A stretch of 64,000 bases of DNA, from contig NZ_PIJY01000007.1 in assembly GCF_008304605.1 (NCBI RefSeq), positions 23,091-87,090 of the forward strand. Direction: 5' to 3'. This DNA comes from Oceanobacillus polygoni (lineage in GTDB: Bacteria; Bacillota; Bacilli; Bacillales; Amphibacillaceae). Made by a program: the position numbers and the translations under genes. How positions within the stretch are numbered: the first letter of the stretch is position 1; each line of letters starts with the position of its first letter. Under the pieces are notes generated by a model. The model was not told the DNA's origin. It made no database searches and saw nothing but the letters and a program-made list of their open reading frames with translations. Of the stretch, positions 10,167-18,952 are shown piece by piece.

Positions 10167-10463
10167 ATTGAGGAAAAATATACAAATTCTCATATTTTCG
10201 TTCCCGCGATGGTGAATTTTACACATTCTATATCAAACTAAAATAATTAACCTATATTGAATTTTGACTAGGTCCCTTCATTATATTTACAATAATCAAA
10301 TTCCATTTATTAACAATGTTACTTTCATATCCATCAATTAGTTGATCTGATTGATATTTTCTATAAAACAAATACAGATTTAAAAATTTAGTATTTTATT
10401 ATTTTTTATTCGTCTATTGTATAGTTGGAGAACCTCTGTTAAAATTCTAAAATCAACTTCATA

Positions 10464-10540
10464 CGATCCTTATATATCTATGGAAATATGGTCCATACGT
10501 TTCTACCTGGCAGCCGTAAAATGCCAGACTATGAGGAAAG
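10464..10540 (+). ncRNA. purine riboswitch, guanine class
   Basis: All conserved parts of the purine aptamer are present. P1 is TCCTTATA/TATGAGGA. P2 is TATGGA/TCCATA, with the loop AATATGG. J2/3 is GTTTCTACC. P3 is TGGCA/TGCCA with the loop GCCGTAAAA. J3/1 ends GACTAT. The discriminating position (74 in the xpt aptamer) is C, which pairs with guanine; adenine switches have U. Just downstream is a terminator hairpin, so binding of guanine or hypoxanthine should stop transcription into nupG. Confidence 0.93.
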
Positions 10541-10564
10541 TTAGAACGCCACATGTGACCCTTG

Positions 10565-10610
10565 GTGCATTCTCTTCTTTCTTTAATAGATGGAGAGGAT
10601 GCACTTTTTT
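10565..10610 (+). terminator. riboswitch expression-platform terminator
   Basis: GTGCATTCTCT/AGAGGATGCAC (one G-U pair) followed by six T residues, 25 bases after the aptamer. It would block nupG when the aptamer is occupied. Confidence 0.88.
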
Positions 10611-10684
10611 ATTTCCTTTTATAAAGTCAGACTTCTGACAACTATTAGGATGTATGGAACTGAAACGATTATCAGGAGGTTATC

Positions 10685-11878
10685 ATGGATTTTCTATTTG
10701 GTTTATTTTCCCTTGTGGGATTACTATTTATAGCTTGGCTTTTAAGCAAAAATAAAAAGGCAATAAAATGGCGTACGATTTTAGTCGGGGTAGTATTAGA
10801 GGGTATTTTTGTCTACTTTATGCTTAATGTTCCTCTTGGCCGCTTTCTTCTTACAAGTGCTGCAGGGGGCGTCCAACACGTCCTAAACTATAGCCAGGAA
10901 GGTATTGAATTCTTGTTTGGTGGTTTTTTTGCAGAAGGAACGAATGTAGGATTCGTTTTCGCGATTCAGGTCTTATCCGTTATCATCTTTATCTCTGCAT
11001 TGGTCTCTGCCCTGTATTATTTACGAATCATCCCTTTCGTTGTACGTATACTCGGTTGGGTTGTTGGTAAAATATTTGGTACCACCCGTGTTGAATCTTT
11101 TAATACAGTTGCCAATACGATGTTAGGTGTTGTAGAATCCCCATTACTCATTAAACCTTATCTCGCAAAACTTACACGGTCAGAACTGTTTACCGTTATG
11201 GTCGGGGGGACAGCTTCAGCAAGTGGTGCAATTTTATTGTCTTATGCGCAAATGGGTATTGATATTAAGTATTTACTTATTTCTGTTTTCTCTGTACCTT
11301 TTGTTGCAATTGTAATGTCTAAGATCATGGAACCGGAGACGGAAGAATCTGTTACGAATGAACATATCGAAATGGAAGAAACAGGACATACGAACATTTT
11401 TGAAGCCATTTCTGAAGGAGCTGTGGGAGGAGTAAAACTTGCCGCTAATATTGGTGGTTTGCTTATTGCGTTTATCAGTTTATTAGCTCTCGTAAACGGG
11501 ATGCTAGGCATTATCGGAATGGATCTGGCTACCATATTTGGTTATGCTTTCTTTCCTTTTGCTTTACTTGTTGGGATTCCAATGGAAGATGCTTTCCGTG
11601 CTGCATCTATTATTGGAACAAAGCTTGCAGCCAATGAACTGATTGCATTCCAAGAAGTTCTCAGACTCCAAGAGATACTAAAGCCAGAAACAGTTGCAAT
11701 TTTAACCGTTGCATTATGTAACTTCGCGAACCTTTCTTCTATTGGCCAATTAATTGTAGGTCTTGGTTCTTTAGCACCATCCAAGAAAAAACAAATTGCA
11801 TCGATGAGCTTTAAAGCCATTATTGCTGGTACGATGGCAAGCTTTATTACAGCTATTTTTGTAAGTATGTTTGTTTAA
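10685..11878 (+). CDS. nupG: purine nucleoside transporter NupG (CNT family)
   Basis: Concentrative nucleoside transporter, an H+ symporter for guanosine and inosine in B. subtilis NupG (YxjA). The 397-residue length equals the family's. It shows about eight to ten membrane helices and the CNT signatures GVVESPLLIKPYL and MVGGTASASGAILLSYA, and later NFANLSSIGQLIVGLG near the C-terminus. RBS ATCAGGAGGTTATC. A guanine riboswitch with terminator sits in its leader, the same arrangement as in B. subtilis, which independently supports purine nucleoside uptake. Confidence 0.93.
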   Translation: MDFLFGLFSLVGLLFIAWLLSKNKKAIKWRTILVGVVLEGIFVYFMLNVPLGRFLLTSAAGGVQHVLNYSQEGIEFLFGGFFAEGTNVGFVFAIQVLSVIIFISALVSALYYLRIIPFVVRILGWVVGKIFGTTRVESFNTVANTMLGVVESPLLIKPYLAKLTRSELFTVMVGGTASASGAILLSYAQMGIDIKYLLISVFSVPFVAIVMSKIMEPETEESVTNEHIEMEETGHTNIFEAISEGAVGGVKLAANIGGLLIAFISLLALVNGMLGIIGMDLATIFGYAFFPFALLVGIPMEDAFRAASIIGTKLAANELIAFQEVLRLQEILKPETVAILTVALCNFANLSSIGQLIVGLGSLAPSKKKQIASMSFKAIIAGTMASFITAIFVSMFV

Positions 11879-11946
11879 TGAATGCAAATTATAGTCTCAT
11901 TAAAGTGTGTGAACAGAATGGCTAATGAAATAAGACATGCCCATTT

Positions 11947-11993
11947 AAAAACTATCCTTCTTCCTCTTTGTCAGGTAATGAAGGATAGTTTTT
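11947..11993 (+). terminator. terminator after nupG
   Basis: A perfect 14-bp stem (AAAAACTATCCTTC/GAAGGATAGTTTTT) with a 19-base loop. Confidence 0.9.
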
Positions 11994-12058
11994 TAATATA
12001 AATCATGATGTTTTGTTAATTTTGATTATTTCTTCATAATTTTATTGGATTGTATATG

Positions 12059-12334
12059 TTATTTTCTCGGTTTTTGAACCGCAAATTGGATAACATGTGC
12101 TAACCCATTATGGAGTTCTCCTTCATAGCGTACTACCTCTCCCATAAAAAAGATGAATAATCCGCCAATCACTAAAGGTATTTAAAAAATCTTGCTCTTT
12201 CGACCTGCCACTTTTATACGTCCTTCTCCTTCAGCAACTGCCAAAGTATCACCGGTAATATTTAATTCCTTCTGAAGATTTTTCAGGAAGACATTTGGTT
12301 CCTTTCCATATACATAATTATTTGTCTCTCTTAA
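12059..12334 (-). pseudogene. frameshifted remnant of a membrane protein
   Basis: Two adjacent minus-strand reading frames read as one protein if a single base is added or removed at the T6 run near 12181-12187. The first part is about 50 residues (NNYVYGKEPNVFLKNLQKEL, then GEGRIKVAGRKSKIF). The second is a helix and tail (IPLVIGGLFIFFMGEVVRYE, then AHVIQFAVQKPRK). There is no usable start or RBS, so the 5' part is lost. I do not recognise the family. The rest of the 11994-12573 gap shows no gene. Confidence 0.5.
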
Positions 12335-12507
12335 TCATCCTTTCTTATGTTATAAAAAGTGTTATCTCGCAGTTATATTCCCCCCTTGCACATAAGCTTG
12401 CATAGTAATTTTGCTTGCCATCAAAACCCCTGAGAAAATCCTATTAATCCCAGCTGTTATTATCAATTTTTTGTCTTTATTTGTCCTACTTTGTATTATT
12501 TTGGATA

Positions 12508-12823
12508 GATTCTACTTCCGATTATTCAGAATTAAAAGGTTTATAAAAATACAAACGTGGGAGGAAAATATCATTGAACAGTCTAAAACATTTGTCAGAT
12601 GAACTATTAGAGGAATCTTTGAGAAAGGCAATCAAACTAAAGTTGGATCAAGATTTTTGTGCAACATTACAAAATGAAATAGAAGAACGGGCAGAGAGGG
12701 GAAGAAAATCTACGAATACTAACACGATGGATGTGATAAATTTTCATAAAAAGTAATGGGGACAGGACACTTATAGCTTCATCGATCTGTAATCAATAAT
12801 ATGCTGAAATCGGAAGTAGAATC
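12508..12823. repeat. inverted repeat flanking the sda-like gene
   Basis: GATTCTACTTCCGATTATTC (12508-12527) reappears inverted at 12804-12823 with one indel and near-identity over about 20 bases. The arms lie on either side of the 60-codon gene and about 275 bases apart. Confidence 0.6.
12574..12756 (+). CDS. sda: Sda-like sporulation histidine kinase inhibitor
   Basis: A 60-residue protein whose first 40 residues match the Sda helical hairpin: KHLSDELLEESLRKAIKLKL then DFCATLQNEIEERAE, parallel to B. subtilis LSDELLIESYFKA and NEIKRRS. Sda binds the KinA/KinB dimerisation domain and blocks phosphorelay entry when replication is disturbed. The start is TTG at 12574, with GGGAGGAAAATATCA upstream. 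It is longer at the C-terminus than the 46-52 residues usual for Sda. I did not find clear DnaA boxes upstream. The assignment is from motif resemblance in a very small protein. Confidence 0.65.
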   Translation: MNSLKHLSDELLEESLRKAIKLKLDQDFCATLQNEIEERAERGRKSTNTNTMDVINFHKK

Positions 12824-12846
12824 CTATTAGTCTTAAGTTTAGGCTG

Positions 12847-12887
12847 AAAAAAGGTAGCGTTCGTACTTGATTGTGCGCAACGCTACC
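12847..12887 (-). terminator. orphan minus-strand terminator
   Basis: The GGTAGCGTT/AACGCTACC stem with a 17-base loop is followed by six T residues only when read on the minus strand. No minus-strand gene lies within 900 bases upstream of it. The surrounding 12757-13118 gap otherwise holds no gene. Confidence 0.65.
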
Positions 12888-13118
12888 ACATATACTAAGC
12901 TGCATAATGTACATAACCTGTTCCAATTCGTTTACAGATTTAAGTTAAAACGCTGTTTTATATAGAAAATTAGTCAAGATCGTTTGCAGAATGATATTAT
13001 CATCTTATTTTATATGAGGCTTTTAGTTTATTCTTCTAACTGATTTTAAATCTGTAAATAAAATGTAAATTTAAAGGGTAGATTAAATAATAACTAGAAT
13101 AATGGAGGGATATTTGAA

Positions 13119-13730
13119 ATGAAAAGAAATACACTTATAATCGGAATTGTTTCTATAATTGCGGTACTTTTATTATCAGCTTGTGCAAATGAAACAGAAG
13201 AAAACACGGACACAGAAACAGAATCAAATACGGAAGAAGAAATGGATATGGAATCAGAGTCTGATTCACATGAAGGTATGGACCATTCCGAAATGAATAT
13301 GTCTGGTTCTGGAGAAGTTCCTAAGGATTTGAAAGAAGCTGAAAATCCAACATATGAAGTTGGAAGTCAAGCAATCATAGAAGCAGAACATATGGATGGT
13401 ATGAAAGGTGCTGAAGCGAAGATTGTAGGTGCATATGATACAACAGTCTATACCGTTTCCTATACTCCAACAACTGGCGGTGAGGAAGTAACTAACCATA
13501 AATGGGTCATTCACGAAGAGTTTGAAAATCCAGGTGAAGCACCGTTAGAAGCTGGTACTGAAGTAACGATGAACACAGATCATATGAAAGGTATGGATGG
13601 GGCTGTAGCTAAAATTGACTCTGCTGAAGAAACAACGGTATATATGGTTGATTTCGTTCCGGCTACAGGCGGAGAAGAAGTAACGAACCACAAATGGGTA
13701 ACGGAAAGTGAATTATCACCTATAGAATAG
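13119..13730 (+). CDS. ydhK: YdhK-like lipoprotein with two DUF1541 repeats
   Basis: A 203-residue secreted lipoprotein: N-terminal signal with lipobox LLSAC (Cys about 21), an acidic Glu/Thr-rich linker, a Met/His-rich patch (MDMESESDSHEGMDHSEMNM), then two tandem DUF1541 repeats. Each repeat carries an HMDGMKGAEAKI or HMKGMDGAVAKI block and ends in GGEEVTNHKWV. It corresponds closely to B. subtilis YdhK. The function is unproven; the Met/His-rich part and the neighbouring metal genes suggest metal contact at the cell surface. RBS ATGGAGGGAT upstream, bidirectional terminator downstream. Confidence 0.9.
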   Translation: MKRNTLIIGIVSIIAVLLLSACANETEENTDTETESNTEEEMDMESESDSHEGMDHSEMNMSGSGEVPKDLKEAENPTYEVGSQAIIEAEHMDGMKGAEAKIVGAYDTTVYTVSYTPTTGGEEVTNHKWVIHEEFENPGEAPLEAGTEVTMNTDHMKGMDGAVAKIDSAEETTVYMVDFVPATGGEEVTNHKWVTESELSPIE

Positions 13731-13762
13731 AATTCATATTAGTACTTTAAAAAATGGAACAT

Positions 13763-13797
13763 AAAAATGATTCCAATGATTGATTGGAATCATTTTT
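13763..13797. terminator. bidirectional terminator between ydhK and cadA
   Basis: A perfect 15-bp stem (AAAAATGATTCCAAT/ATTGGAATCATTTTT) with a five-base loop. Confidence 0.92.
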
Positions 13798-13803
13798 TCG
13801 TTA

Positions 13804-15972
13804 TTATTCCTTCACCCTCATAAGCCGCAAGCTATTTAACGCTACAAGCAGTGTTGCACCCATATCGGAAAGGATGGCAATCCAAAGCGTTAACCAGCCT
13901 GGGATAACTAATAATAAGGCAAAAAATTTAATGGCAATTGCAAAAGTAATATTAGCTTTGATGATATTTAGCGCTTTTCGGCTAAGCTTTATAGTGAATG
14001 GAAGCTTCCTTAAATCGTCTGCCATTAAAGCAACGTCTGCCGTTTCCAGAGCTGTGTCTGTACCTGCTCCGCCCATTGCGATACCAACTGTTGAGGCTGC
14101 TAATGCAGGTGCGTCATTGACACCATCACCTACCATCGCCACATTACCAAACTCTGATCTCAGTTGTTTCATATAATCTAATTTATCCTGGGGCATCAAT
14201 TCTGACTGAATATCAGATACACCTAAGTGTGCTCCGATTGCTTCTGCAGTACCTTTATTATCACCGGTCAACATAATTGTCTTTTTGATTCCTAACTGAT
14301 TTAATTTTTGAATTACATCTTTACTTGTTTCACGTACTTCATCAGCAACTGCAATAATGCCAAGAATGTGATGTTTCGTTCCAATAATCATGACTGTTTT
14401 CCCTTGATTCTGAAGGTACTTAACCTTGTCTTTGAATTTTTGAGTGAAATCAGGAACAAATAATTCGCTGAAGAGTTGTGGACTTCCTATATAGTAAGTT
14501 GTTCCATTTACAGTACCTTCAATACCTCGACCGGTAATTGATGAAAAGTCTTCCACCCTTATATGTGCGTAAGCGATATTTTCTTCCTCTGCTTTTTTCA
14601 TAATTGCTGAAGCAAGCGGATGTTGTGAACGGTATTCTAGAGCTGTAATAACAGAAAGTAATTCCTTTTCTTCAATTTGTTGGTTCAGCAATTCAAAATC
14701 AGTTACAATTGGAACTCCTTTTGTTAACGTACCCGTCTTATCAAATGCAATCGCCTTTATGGAACCCATTTCTTCTAAATAGACTCCGCCTTTGATGAGG
14801 ACACCTTTTTTGGCAGCATTCCCAATCGCTGAGACAATAGAAATCGGAGTTGATATGACTAGAGCACAAGGACAACCAACAACAAGAACGGCTAACCCTT
14901 GATATACCCAGGTTTCCCAACTACCATCAAAGAGTATAGGTGGAATGATAGCAACGAGTGCTGCGACGATCATGATGATCGGCGTGTAATATTTCGCAAA
15001 TTTATCGATAAAAGCTTGTGCGGGAGCTCGTTCCCCTTGCGCTTCTTCTACAAGATGAATAATTTTAGAAATCGTTGTATCTTCTACAAGCTTTGTAATT
15101 TCAACTTCGAGTATTCCTTCTTCATTTAACGTACCTGCATATACATTATCATCAATTGATTTTTCAACAGGTACTGATTCACCTGTAATAGCTGCTTGAT
15201 TGACAGCAGAATAGCCATTTACGACTATCCCGTCCATTGCAATTTTTTGACCAGGCTTTACAAGCATGATATCCCCAATAACTATATCATTTACATGAAC
15301 TTTTAATTCTTGCCCATTCCGTCTTACGAGAGCCTCTTTAGGAGCGATATCCATTAAGGAACGAATCGACTGCCTTGCTCTATCCATTGAAAACCTTTCA
15401 AGTGCTTCACTGATTGCAAAGAGAATAACAACAACAGCAACCTCTGCCCATTCTCCAATAATGGCACCACCTATCACAGCCACTGTCATAAGCGTCTTCA
15501 TGTCGAATTCCAAGCGAATTAAGTTTTGTAACCCGACTCTAAAAAGGGATAAACCTCCGATCAGCATCGATGCTAAAAATAATAATGTTGTAACAATGTT
15601 TCCTTCACCGTTAACAAATAAAGAAAGGTAACCAAAAAATAGAAACAGTACCGAAGTAAGTAGAGTACTATGTTTTTTATAAAAGGGGATTTTTTCTTCT
15701 ATATTATCCTTTTGAACTGCTTGTGAAGTATGTTGTCTAAGTTTTTCAGGAACTACTTTAAGATTTTCAAAAGCACCTGCTTTTTCCAGATCTTCGATAG
15801 TTGTATTTCCAAAAACATTAATTTTGGAAGCTCCAAAATTGACTTTCGCATCCTCTACGCCTGGAAGCTGTTTTACATTCTTTTCGAACTTTCCTGCACA
15901 ATTTGCACAGGAGAACCCTTCAACGCGATAGACATGTTTATGTTCTGTTACGGATTTTACTGCATCATTCAA
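13804..15972 (-). CDS. cadA: Cd2+/Zn2+/Pb2+-exporting P1B-type ATPase CadA
   Basis: Membrane ATPase that exports divalent soft metals, 722 residues against 727 in S. aureus CadA. There is a single N-terminal HMA domain with [10 protein letters not shown] (Cys 22/25), the TGES loop near 265, transport-site CPC at 367-369, phosphorylated Asp411 in DKTGTLTKG, and GDGVNDAPA near the C-terminus. The N-terminal HMA sequence is of the CadA type rather than CopA. The start is TTG at 15972, inside the end of cadC (8-base overlap), with GGAGG nine bases upstream, indicating translational coupling. Confidence 0.94.
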   Translation of the reverse strand: MNDAVKSVTEHKHVYRVEGFSCANCAGKFEKNVKQLPGVEDAKVNFGASKINVFGNTTIEDLEKAGAFENLKVVPEKLRQHTSQAVQKDNIEEKIPFYKKHSTLLTSVLFLFFGYLSLFVNGEGNIVTTLLFLASMLIGGLSLFRVGLQNLIRLEFDMKTLMTVAVIGGAIIGEWAEVAVVVILFAISEALERFSMDRARQSIRSLMDIAPKEALVRRNGQELKVHVNDIVIGDIMLVKPGQKIAMDGIVVNGYSAVNQAAITGESVPVEKSIDDNVYAGTLNEEGILEVEITKLVEDTTISKIIHLVEEAQGERAPAQAFIDKFAKYYTPIIMIVAALVAIIPPILFDGSWETWVYQGLAVLVVGCPCALVISTPISIVSAIGNAAKKGVLIKGGVYLEEMGSIKAIAFDKTGTLTKGVPIVTDFELLNQQIEEKELLSVITALEYRSQHPLASAIMKKAEEENIAYAHIRVEDFSSITGRGIEGTVNGTTYYIGSPQLFSELFVPDFTQKFKDKVKYLQNQGKTVMIIGTKHHILGIIAVADEVRETSKDVIQKLNQLGIKKTIMLTGDNKGTAEAIGAHLGVSDIQSELMPQDKLDYMKQLRSEFGNVAMVGDGVNDAPALAASTVGIAMGGAGTDTALETADVALMADDLRKLPFTIKLSRKALNIIKANITFAIAIKFFALLLVIPGWLTLWIAILSDMGATLLVALNSLRLMRVKE

Positions 15973-16330
15973 CTTTAATCGCCTCCATCTGATGCTGAAA
16001 GGCTATTTCGACAAGCTGTTTAACATGCTCGTCATCTAATGAATAAAAGACTAACTTTCCTTTTTTTTGATATGTTGCTAAGCCTAAGTTTTTTAATAAT
16101 CTCAAATGATGGGATGCTGTGGCCGTTGAAGATCCTATAATATTCGCCACATCACAAACACATAATTCACCTTCTAACGATAAAGCATAGGCAATCTTAA
16201 TCCTTGTATCATCAGACAAAGCCTTGAATATTTTAGCTACTTCCATAGGATTTTGTTCAGTAAGATTCTGTTTAGCTCTTGTCACTTTCTCTTCATTAAC
16301 ACAAGTAACTTCACAAATATCTTTCGCCAT
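15965..16330 (-). CDS. cadC: ArsR/SmtB-family metal sensor CadC
   Basis: Winged-helix repressor released by Cd, Pb or Zn, 121 residues as in S. aureus CadC. The N-terminal DICEVTC and the ELCVCD of the DNA-binding helix supply the four cysteines of the alpha3N metal site. The recognition helix is [16 protein letters not shown], and the C-terminal [14 protein letters not shown] carries the second-site ligands. It overlaps cadA by eight bases and lies behind a promoter bracketed by two palindromes. Confidence 0.93.
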   Translation of the reverse strand: MAKDICEVTCVNEEKVTRAKQNLTEQNPMEVAKIFKALSDDTRIKIAYALSLEGELCVCDVANIIGSSTATASHHLRLLKNLGLATYQKKGKLVFYSLDDEHVKQLVEIAFQHQMEAIKVE

Positions 16331-16344
16331 CGTATCTCCCCCTC

Positions 16345-16419
16345 ATTCAAATATATATTTGAATATTGATTTACTTTTAATGTATGCGAGTTTACTCAAA
16401 TAGTCAAATGATTATTTGA
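16345..16419 (-). promoter_or_regulatory. cadCA promoter with two CadC operators
   Basis: -35 TTGACT (16402-16407) and -10 TACATT (16379-16384) lie 17 bases apart. One operator (TCAAAT-GATT-ATTTGA, 16404-16419) overlaps the -35. The second is a perfect 20-bp palindrome, ATTCAAATATATATTTGAAT (16345-16364), next to the RBS. Both carry the TCAAATA/TATTTGA arms known for CadC. Confidence 0.82.
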
Positions 16420-16429
16420 ATAATAAGTA

Positions 16430-16820
16430 TAAATTTTTAGTTCTTTAATTAATCGTAGGAACCTATACAATAAAGTGAAACTTCATTGCGTAGCATCCAC
16501 ACTGAATGATATATAAAGCACATGAATCGGATTTCTGCACTTATTATTCGGGGAATGGCTGTTTATTTGGGAGCAAAGTTATTATAGCTGGAAAATAATT
16601 AGGTAGATACTAGTAATTTTAAAATTAAAATTAAATTCCCGATAGCAGCCTTGCCAATTGAGGTAATTTCATTAATTAGGTAGAGTTTTAAGTAGATTTT
16701 TTTCAACCATCTAAAGGTATTAACGTATTTTAAGCCTTTTTAAAGAGAAACAATTCGTTCGAAATATGAATCTCAACAAAGGATACAATTATAATTTGCT
16801 CTTCATTATGTGTTTTATAT
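16430..16820. other. non-coding gap upstream of cadC
   Basis: About 390 AT-rich bases between the cad promoter and the aldo/keto reductase remnant. I find no gene, RNA or clear repeat in it. Confidence 0.5.
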
Positions 16821-16823
16821 TTA

Positions 16824-16848
16824 AAGGAAGCAGAATCACTGCTTCCTT
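16824..16848 (-). terminator. terminator after the aldo/keto reductase remnant
   Basis: A perfect 10-bp stem (AAGGAAGCAG/CTGCTTCCTT) with a five-base loop, followed on the minus strand by TAAATAT. It survives although its gene is broken. Confidence 0.75.
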
Positions 16849-16859
16849 GTTACTATACC

Positions 16860-17330
16860 CTAAAGATCTTTCAACTTGGCAATATCTTCATCTGTACGAT
16901 TTCCGTGAATCACAAAATTTGCAAGTTCTTCCTCTATTTGACGATACTCATCGTCTGTTAGCTCTAATTTTGCCGCCCCTAAATTTTCTTTAATCCGATT
17001 TAATTTTCTCATTCCCGGGATAGGGACAATAAAGTCTTTTTTATGCAGCATCTAGGCCAGAGATATCTGCGCAGGTGTAGCTACCTTTGTTTACGCGATG
17101 TTAATAATAAAGATCAACATAATCTGTGCCTAGCCCTTCTAATGAAGCTTCTAAATGCTTACGAATACTTTGCTCTAAGTGATCGATAGAATTAGCTTCT
17201 GTTTCACGATCAATAAACAATTTTGTTGCTAAGACAACGTTATCTCTTATAGGAGATAACTCTTTCCCGACTAATTTTTCGTTTTTGACCGTTGCCGTAT
17301 TAGTTAAATAGATTCATGTGCACCTGTCCA
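16860..17330 (-). pseudogene. aldo/keto reductase pseudogene
   Basis: Broken oxidoreductase of the aldo/keto reductase family. One segment (about 17310-17080) reads YGNGQNEKLVGKELSPIRDN then VVLATKLF and LGTDYVDLYY, with a frameshift and a stop. The last 63 codons (17051-16860) read FIVPIPGMRKLNRIKENLGA and continue to the normal C-terminus. About 130 residues between the two parts, and the N-terminal cofactor-binding strand, are missing. It cannot make a functional enzyme. Confidence 0.8.
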
Positions 17331-17422
17331 ACTGCCATACCCATGACTGAAACAGCTGCCGTTTCAGCAAAACTTTTAGGTGTAGAATTTATATTTTGTA
17401 GCTGTTATTTATTCATTCCATG

Positions 17423-17800
17423 TTAACAAGCCGTATCTTCGCCAGCGCGCCACATATCAACTGTTTTATGGATAAATTGTTCCAATCCCGTATCTTCAAT
17501 CTTTATTGATTTTTTGACGCGAATGCAGCCTTTTCCATAGTTATAGTCCGCTAATAGGGTTTCTCCATTTTCTATCTTATCTATTGTACCCACATAGAGA
17601 CTTACATAATGTTTTTGCGCGTTTAACGCAAATACATAGTTATCATCTCTACCATAATTTAACATCTTATAGCGAATCACCTCTTCCAATTCGGGGGCAT
17701 AAGCAAAAATCATTTGTCGAATCGCGAGCAGTTTCTCTTTTCGCCAATCATCTTCAAGCAATTTTAAATATTCCTCAGAATTCTTTGCATCATATTGCAT
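17423..17800 (-). CDS. DUF1801 domain protein
   Basis: A 125-residue cytoplasmic protein of the DUF1801 (YdhG/YdeI-like) type. The N-terminal helices and the pattern EEVIRYKMLNYGRDDNYVFA then KHYVSLYVG, followed by GKGCIRVKKS, are typical of the fold. Members include the B. subtilis putative iron chaperone Fra, but its specific residues are not evident here. RBS AGGAGTGAAACTTTAAC upstream. It stands alone. Confidence 0.75.
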   Translation of the reverse strand: MQYDAKNSEEYLKLLEDDWRKEKLLAIRQMIFAYAPELEEVIRYKMLNYGRDDNYVFALNAQKHYVSLYVGTIDKIENGETLLADYNYGKGCIRVKKSIKIEDTGLEQFIHKTVDMWRAGEDTAC

Positions 17801-17986
17801 GTTAAAGTTTCACTCCTACATATTTCAATTTTACTGTTAGTTTACTGGAAATTTGCTATCTATGCATCTTAAAGGTTTTCTATTAAATTTCAAATCACTA
17901 AAAAATACGCCAGCGCCTTCACTTTATTCCGAATCCTAACCTTCTTTTCTAAAATCAAAAATGTATTAGATACACATAAAAGAGGT

Positions 17987-18180
17987 TGTTCAAAAAGTCT
18001 GGTAAAAATGACACATCGAGAAAAGTGGAAGCTCGTTGGCTTGCTTTTCCGTTCCTTGCAAAAGAAAAACACTTTTCCTGCGTGCAAGAACGTCTGCTCA
18101 CGTATTAAACCCATACGTTCCGCTACTCAAAGCTATGCCGCCTCGAACTTCTCGGTCCTTTTTATCCTCCTTTTTGAACA
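17987..18180 (+). repeat. MITE-like inverted-repeat element, copy 1
   Basis: A 194-bp segment bounded by TGTTCAAAAAG and CTTTTTGAACA. The interior carries GCTCGTTGGCTTGCTTTTCC and GCCGCCTCGAACTTCTCGG, near-identical to segments of the element inside the tmRNA intron. There is no transposase. Only short non-coding AT-rich DNA separates it from the DUF1801 gene. Confidence 0.75.
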
Positions 18181-18485
18181 CACACTAAAAGAATATTTCA
18201 TCAATACTTTTAGAAATAATCTGTTTCATTATAAGCTTTCTAAGGTGGTGCTTAACCCTTCATTGGTCAAAACTATTTTGAATTTATGATAGAAACACGA
18301 ACATCTGCATCATTTGAAAAGTTAATTAAAGAAATTATCTACCAACGATCGATTACTTTGCATATACCCAAACATAGCAGAAGAAATAAAATGTCTTTTT
18401 ACAAAGTATGAAACAAATGTTGACCATAAGCTTTTTAAACCATATCCTGCCCAAAGTGGACAATTTACGATTCAAATCACAACAC
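18181..18485. other. gap with possible decayed coding sequence
   Basis: No intact gene. On the plus strand, shifting frame once around 18350 gives a protein-like stretch (SFEKLIKEIIYQRSITLHIP then NIAEEIKCLFTKYETNVDHK), which could be a gene remnant. I do not recognise the family. Confidence 0.3.
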
Positions 18486-18515
18486 AAAAAAACCACCAAC
18501 ATTATGTATTGGTGG
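18486..18515 (-). terminator. ssrA terminator built on the tmRNA CCA end
   Basis: CCACCAA/TTGGTGG with a nine-base loop, then seven T residues. The upstream arm contains the discriminator and CCA of the tmRNA, so the terminator overlaps the mature 3' end. Confidence 0.85.
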
Positions 18516-18526
18516 AGACGGTGGGA

Positions 18527-18952
18527 CATGCTCTTCCATGCTTTCGTCATGGCACTGACTATATCTTAGACCTTAAATTTCAAGGTCTCTCGGCGTATTA
18601 TACGAAATGTAAATTTACCTTGCTAGGTAGAATTTCGTATCCTAGTACTACCAAATTGGCAGCCTATAAGTCGATAGATGGCTGTTGGATTGCTCCACAT
18701 ACCACTCGGTATTGCCTTATTGCTATAAAGGAAGTTCAAAATATCATCAAATGATAAGCTGCGCATTTCTTCGTTGGTTTGTTTTTCCGGTCCTCATGTA
18801 CTATTTGTACACTCCGGTCCTCGAAACTTCACCGCCTCGAACTGCTTGCTTCTAATTCGCCTATTTTGAACACCTATTTAATGCAACTTAGGTTTCACCG
18901 ATAAAGCCGAGTTATCACTTTTGTGTTACCACAAAAGGCGACTAAATTACTA
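18527..18952 (-). ncRNA. group I self-splicing intron in the tmRNA T-loop
   Basis: 426 nt with group I hallmarks: the 5' exon ends in U, the intron ends in G, and the AAGATATAGTC block (3' strand of P7) lies about 40 nt from the 3' end, with GACTTAT earlier as its partner. A GGTGAAACCTAAG segment resembles the P4/P5 region. A GGCAATACCGAG segment and a P9-type hairpin (CCATG-ACGAAAG-CATGG) near the end also fit. No homing endonuclease is encoded. Introns at this T-loop site of tmRNA genes have been described in other bacteria; the secondary structure here has not been modelled. Confidence 0.9.
18734..18871 (+). repeat. MITE-like element, copy 2, inside the intron
   Basis: 138 bp bounded by a perfect 10-bp inverted repeat GTTCAAAATA/TATTTTGAAC. 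Shares TTCGTTGGTTTGTTTTTCC and ACCGCCTCGAACT with copy 1. It contains a palindromic centre with two GGTCCTC direct copies around TGTACTATTTGTACA. It would form a peripheral hairpin in the intron RNA. Confidence 0.8.

Noticed and set aside
10417..10638. 73-codon frame across the riboswitch
   Set aside because: It overlaps the purine aptamer and its terminator, and the codons reflect RNA structure. No RBS.
12411..12602. Hydrophobic 63-codon frame before sda
   Set aside because: No RBS, overlaps the sda start, and nothing recognisable; probably chance.
17890..18114. Minus-strand frame resembling the end of a LuxR-type regulator (RIRNKVKALAYFLVI)
   Set aside because: Only about 15 residues are suggestive and the frame runs through the repeat element; too short to call a remnant.
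18509..18754. Plus-strand 81-codon frame inside the tmRNA intron
   Set aside because: It is antisense to the intron core and its content is explained by the ribozyme; no RBS and no family resemblance. It is not a homing endonuclease.
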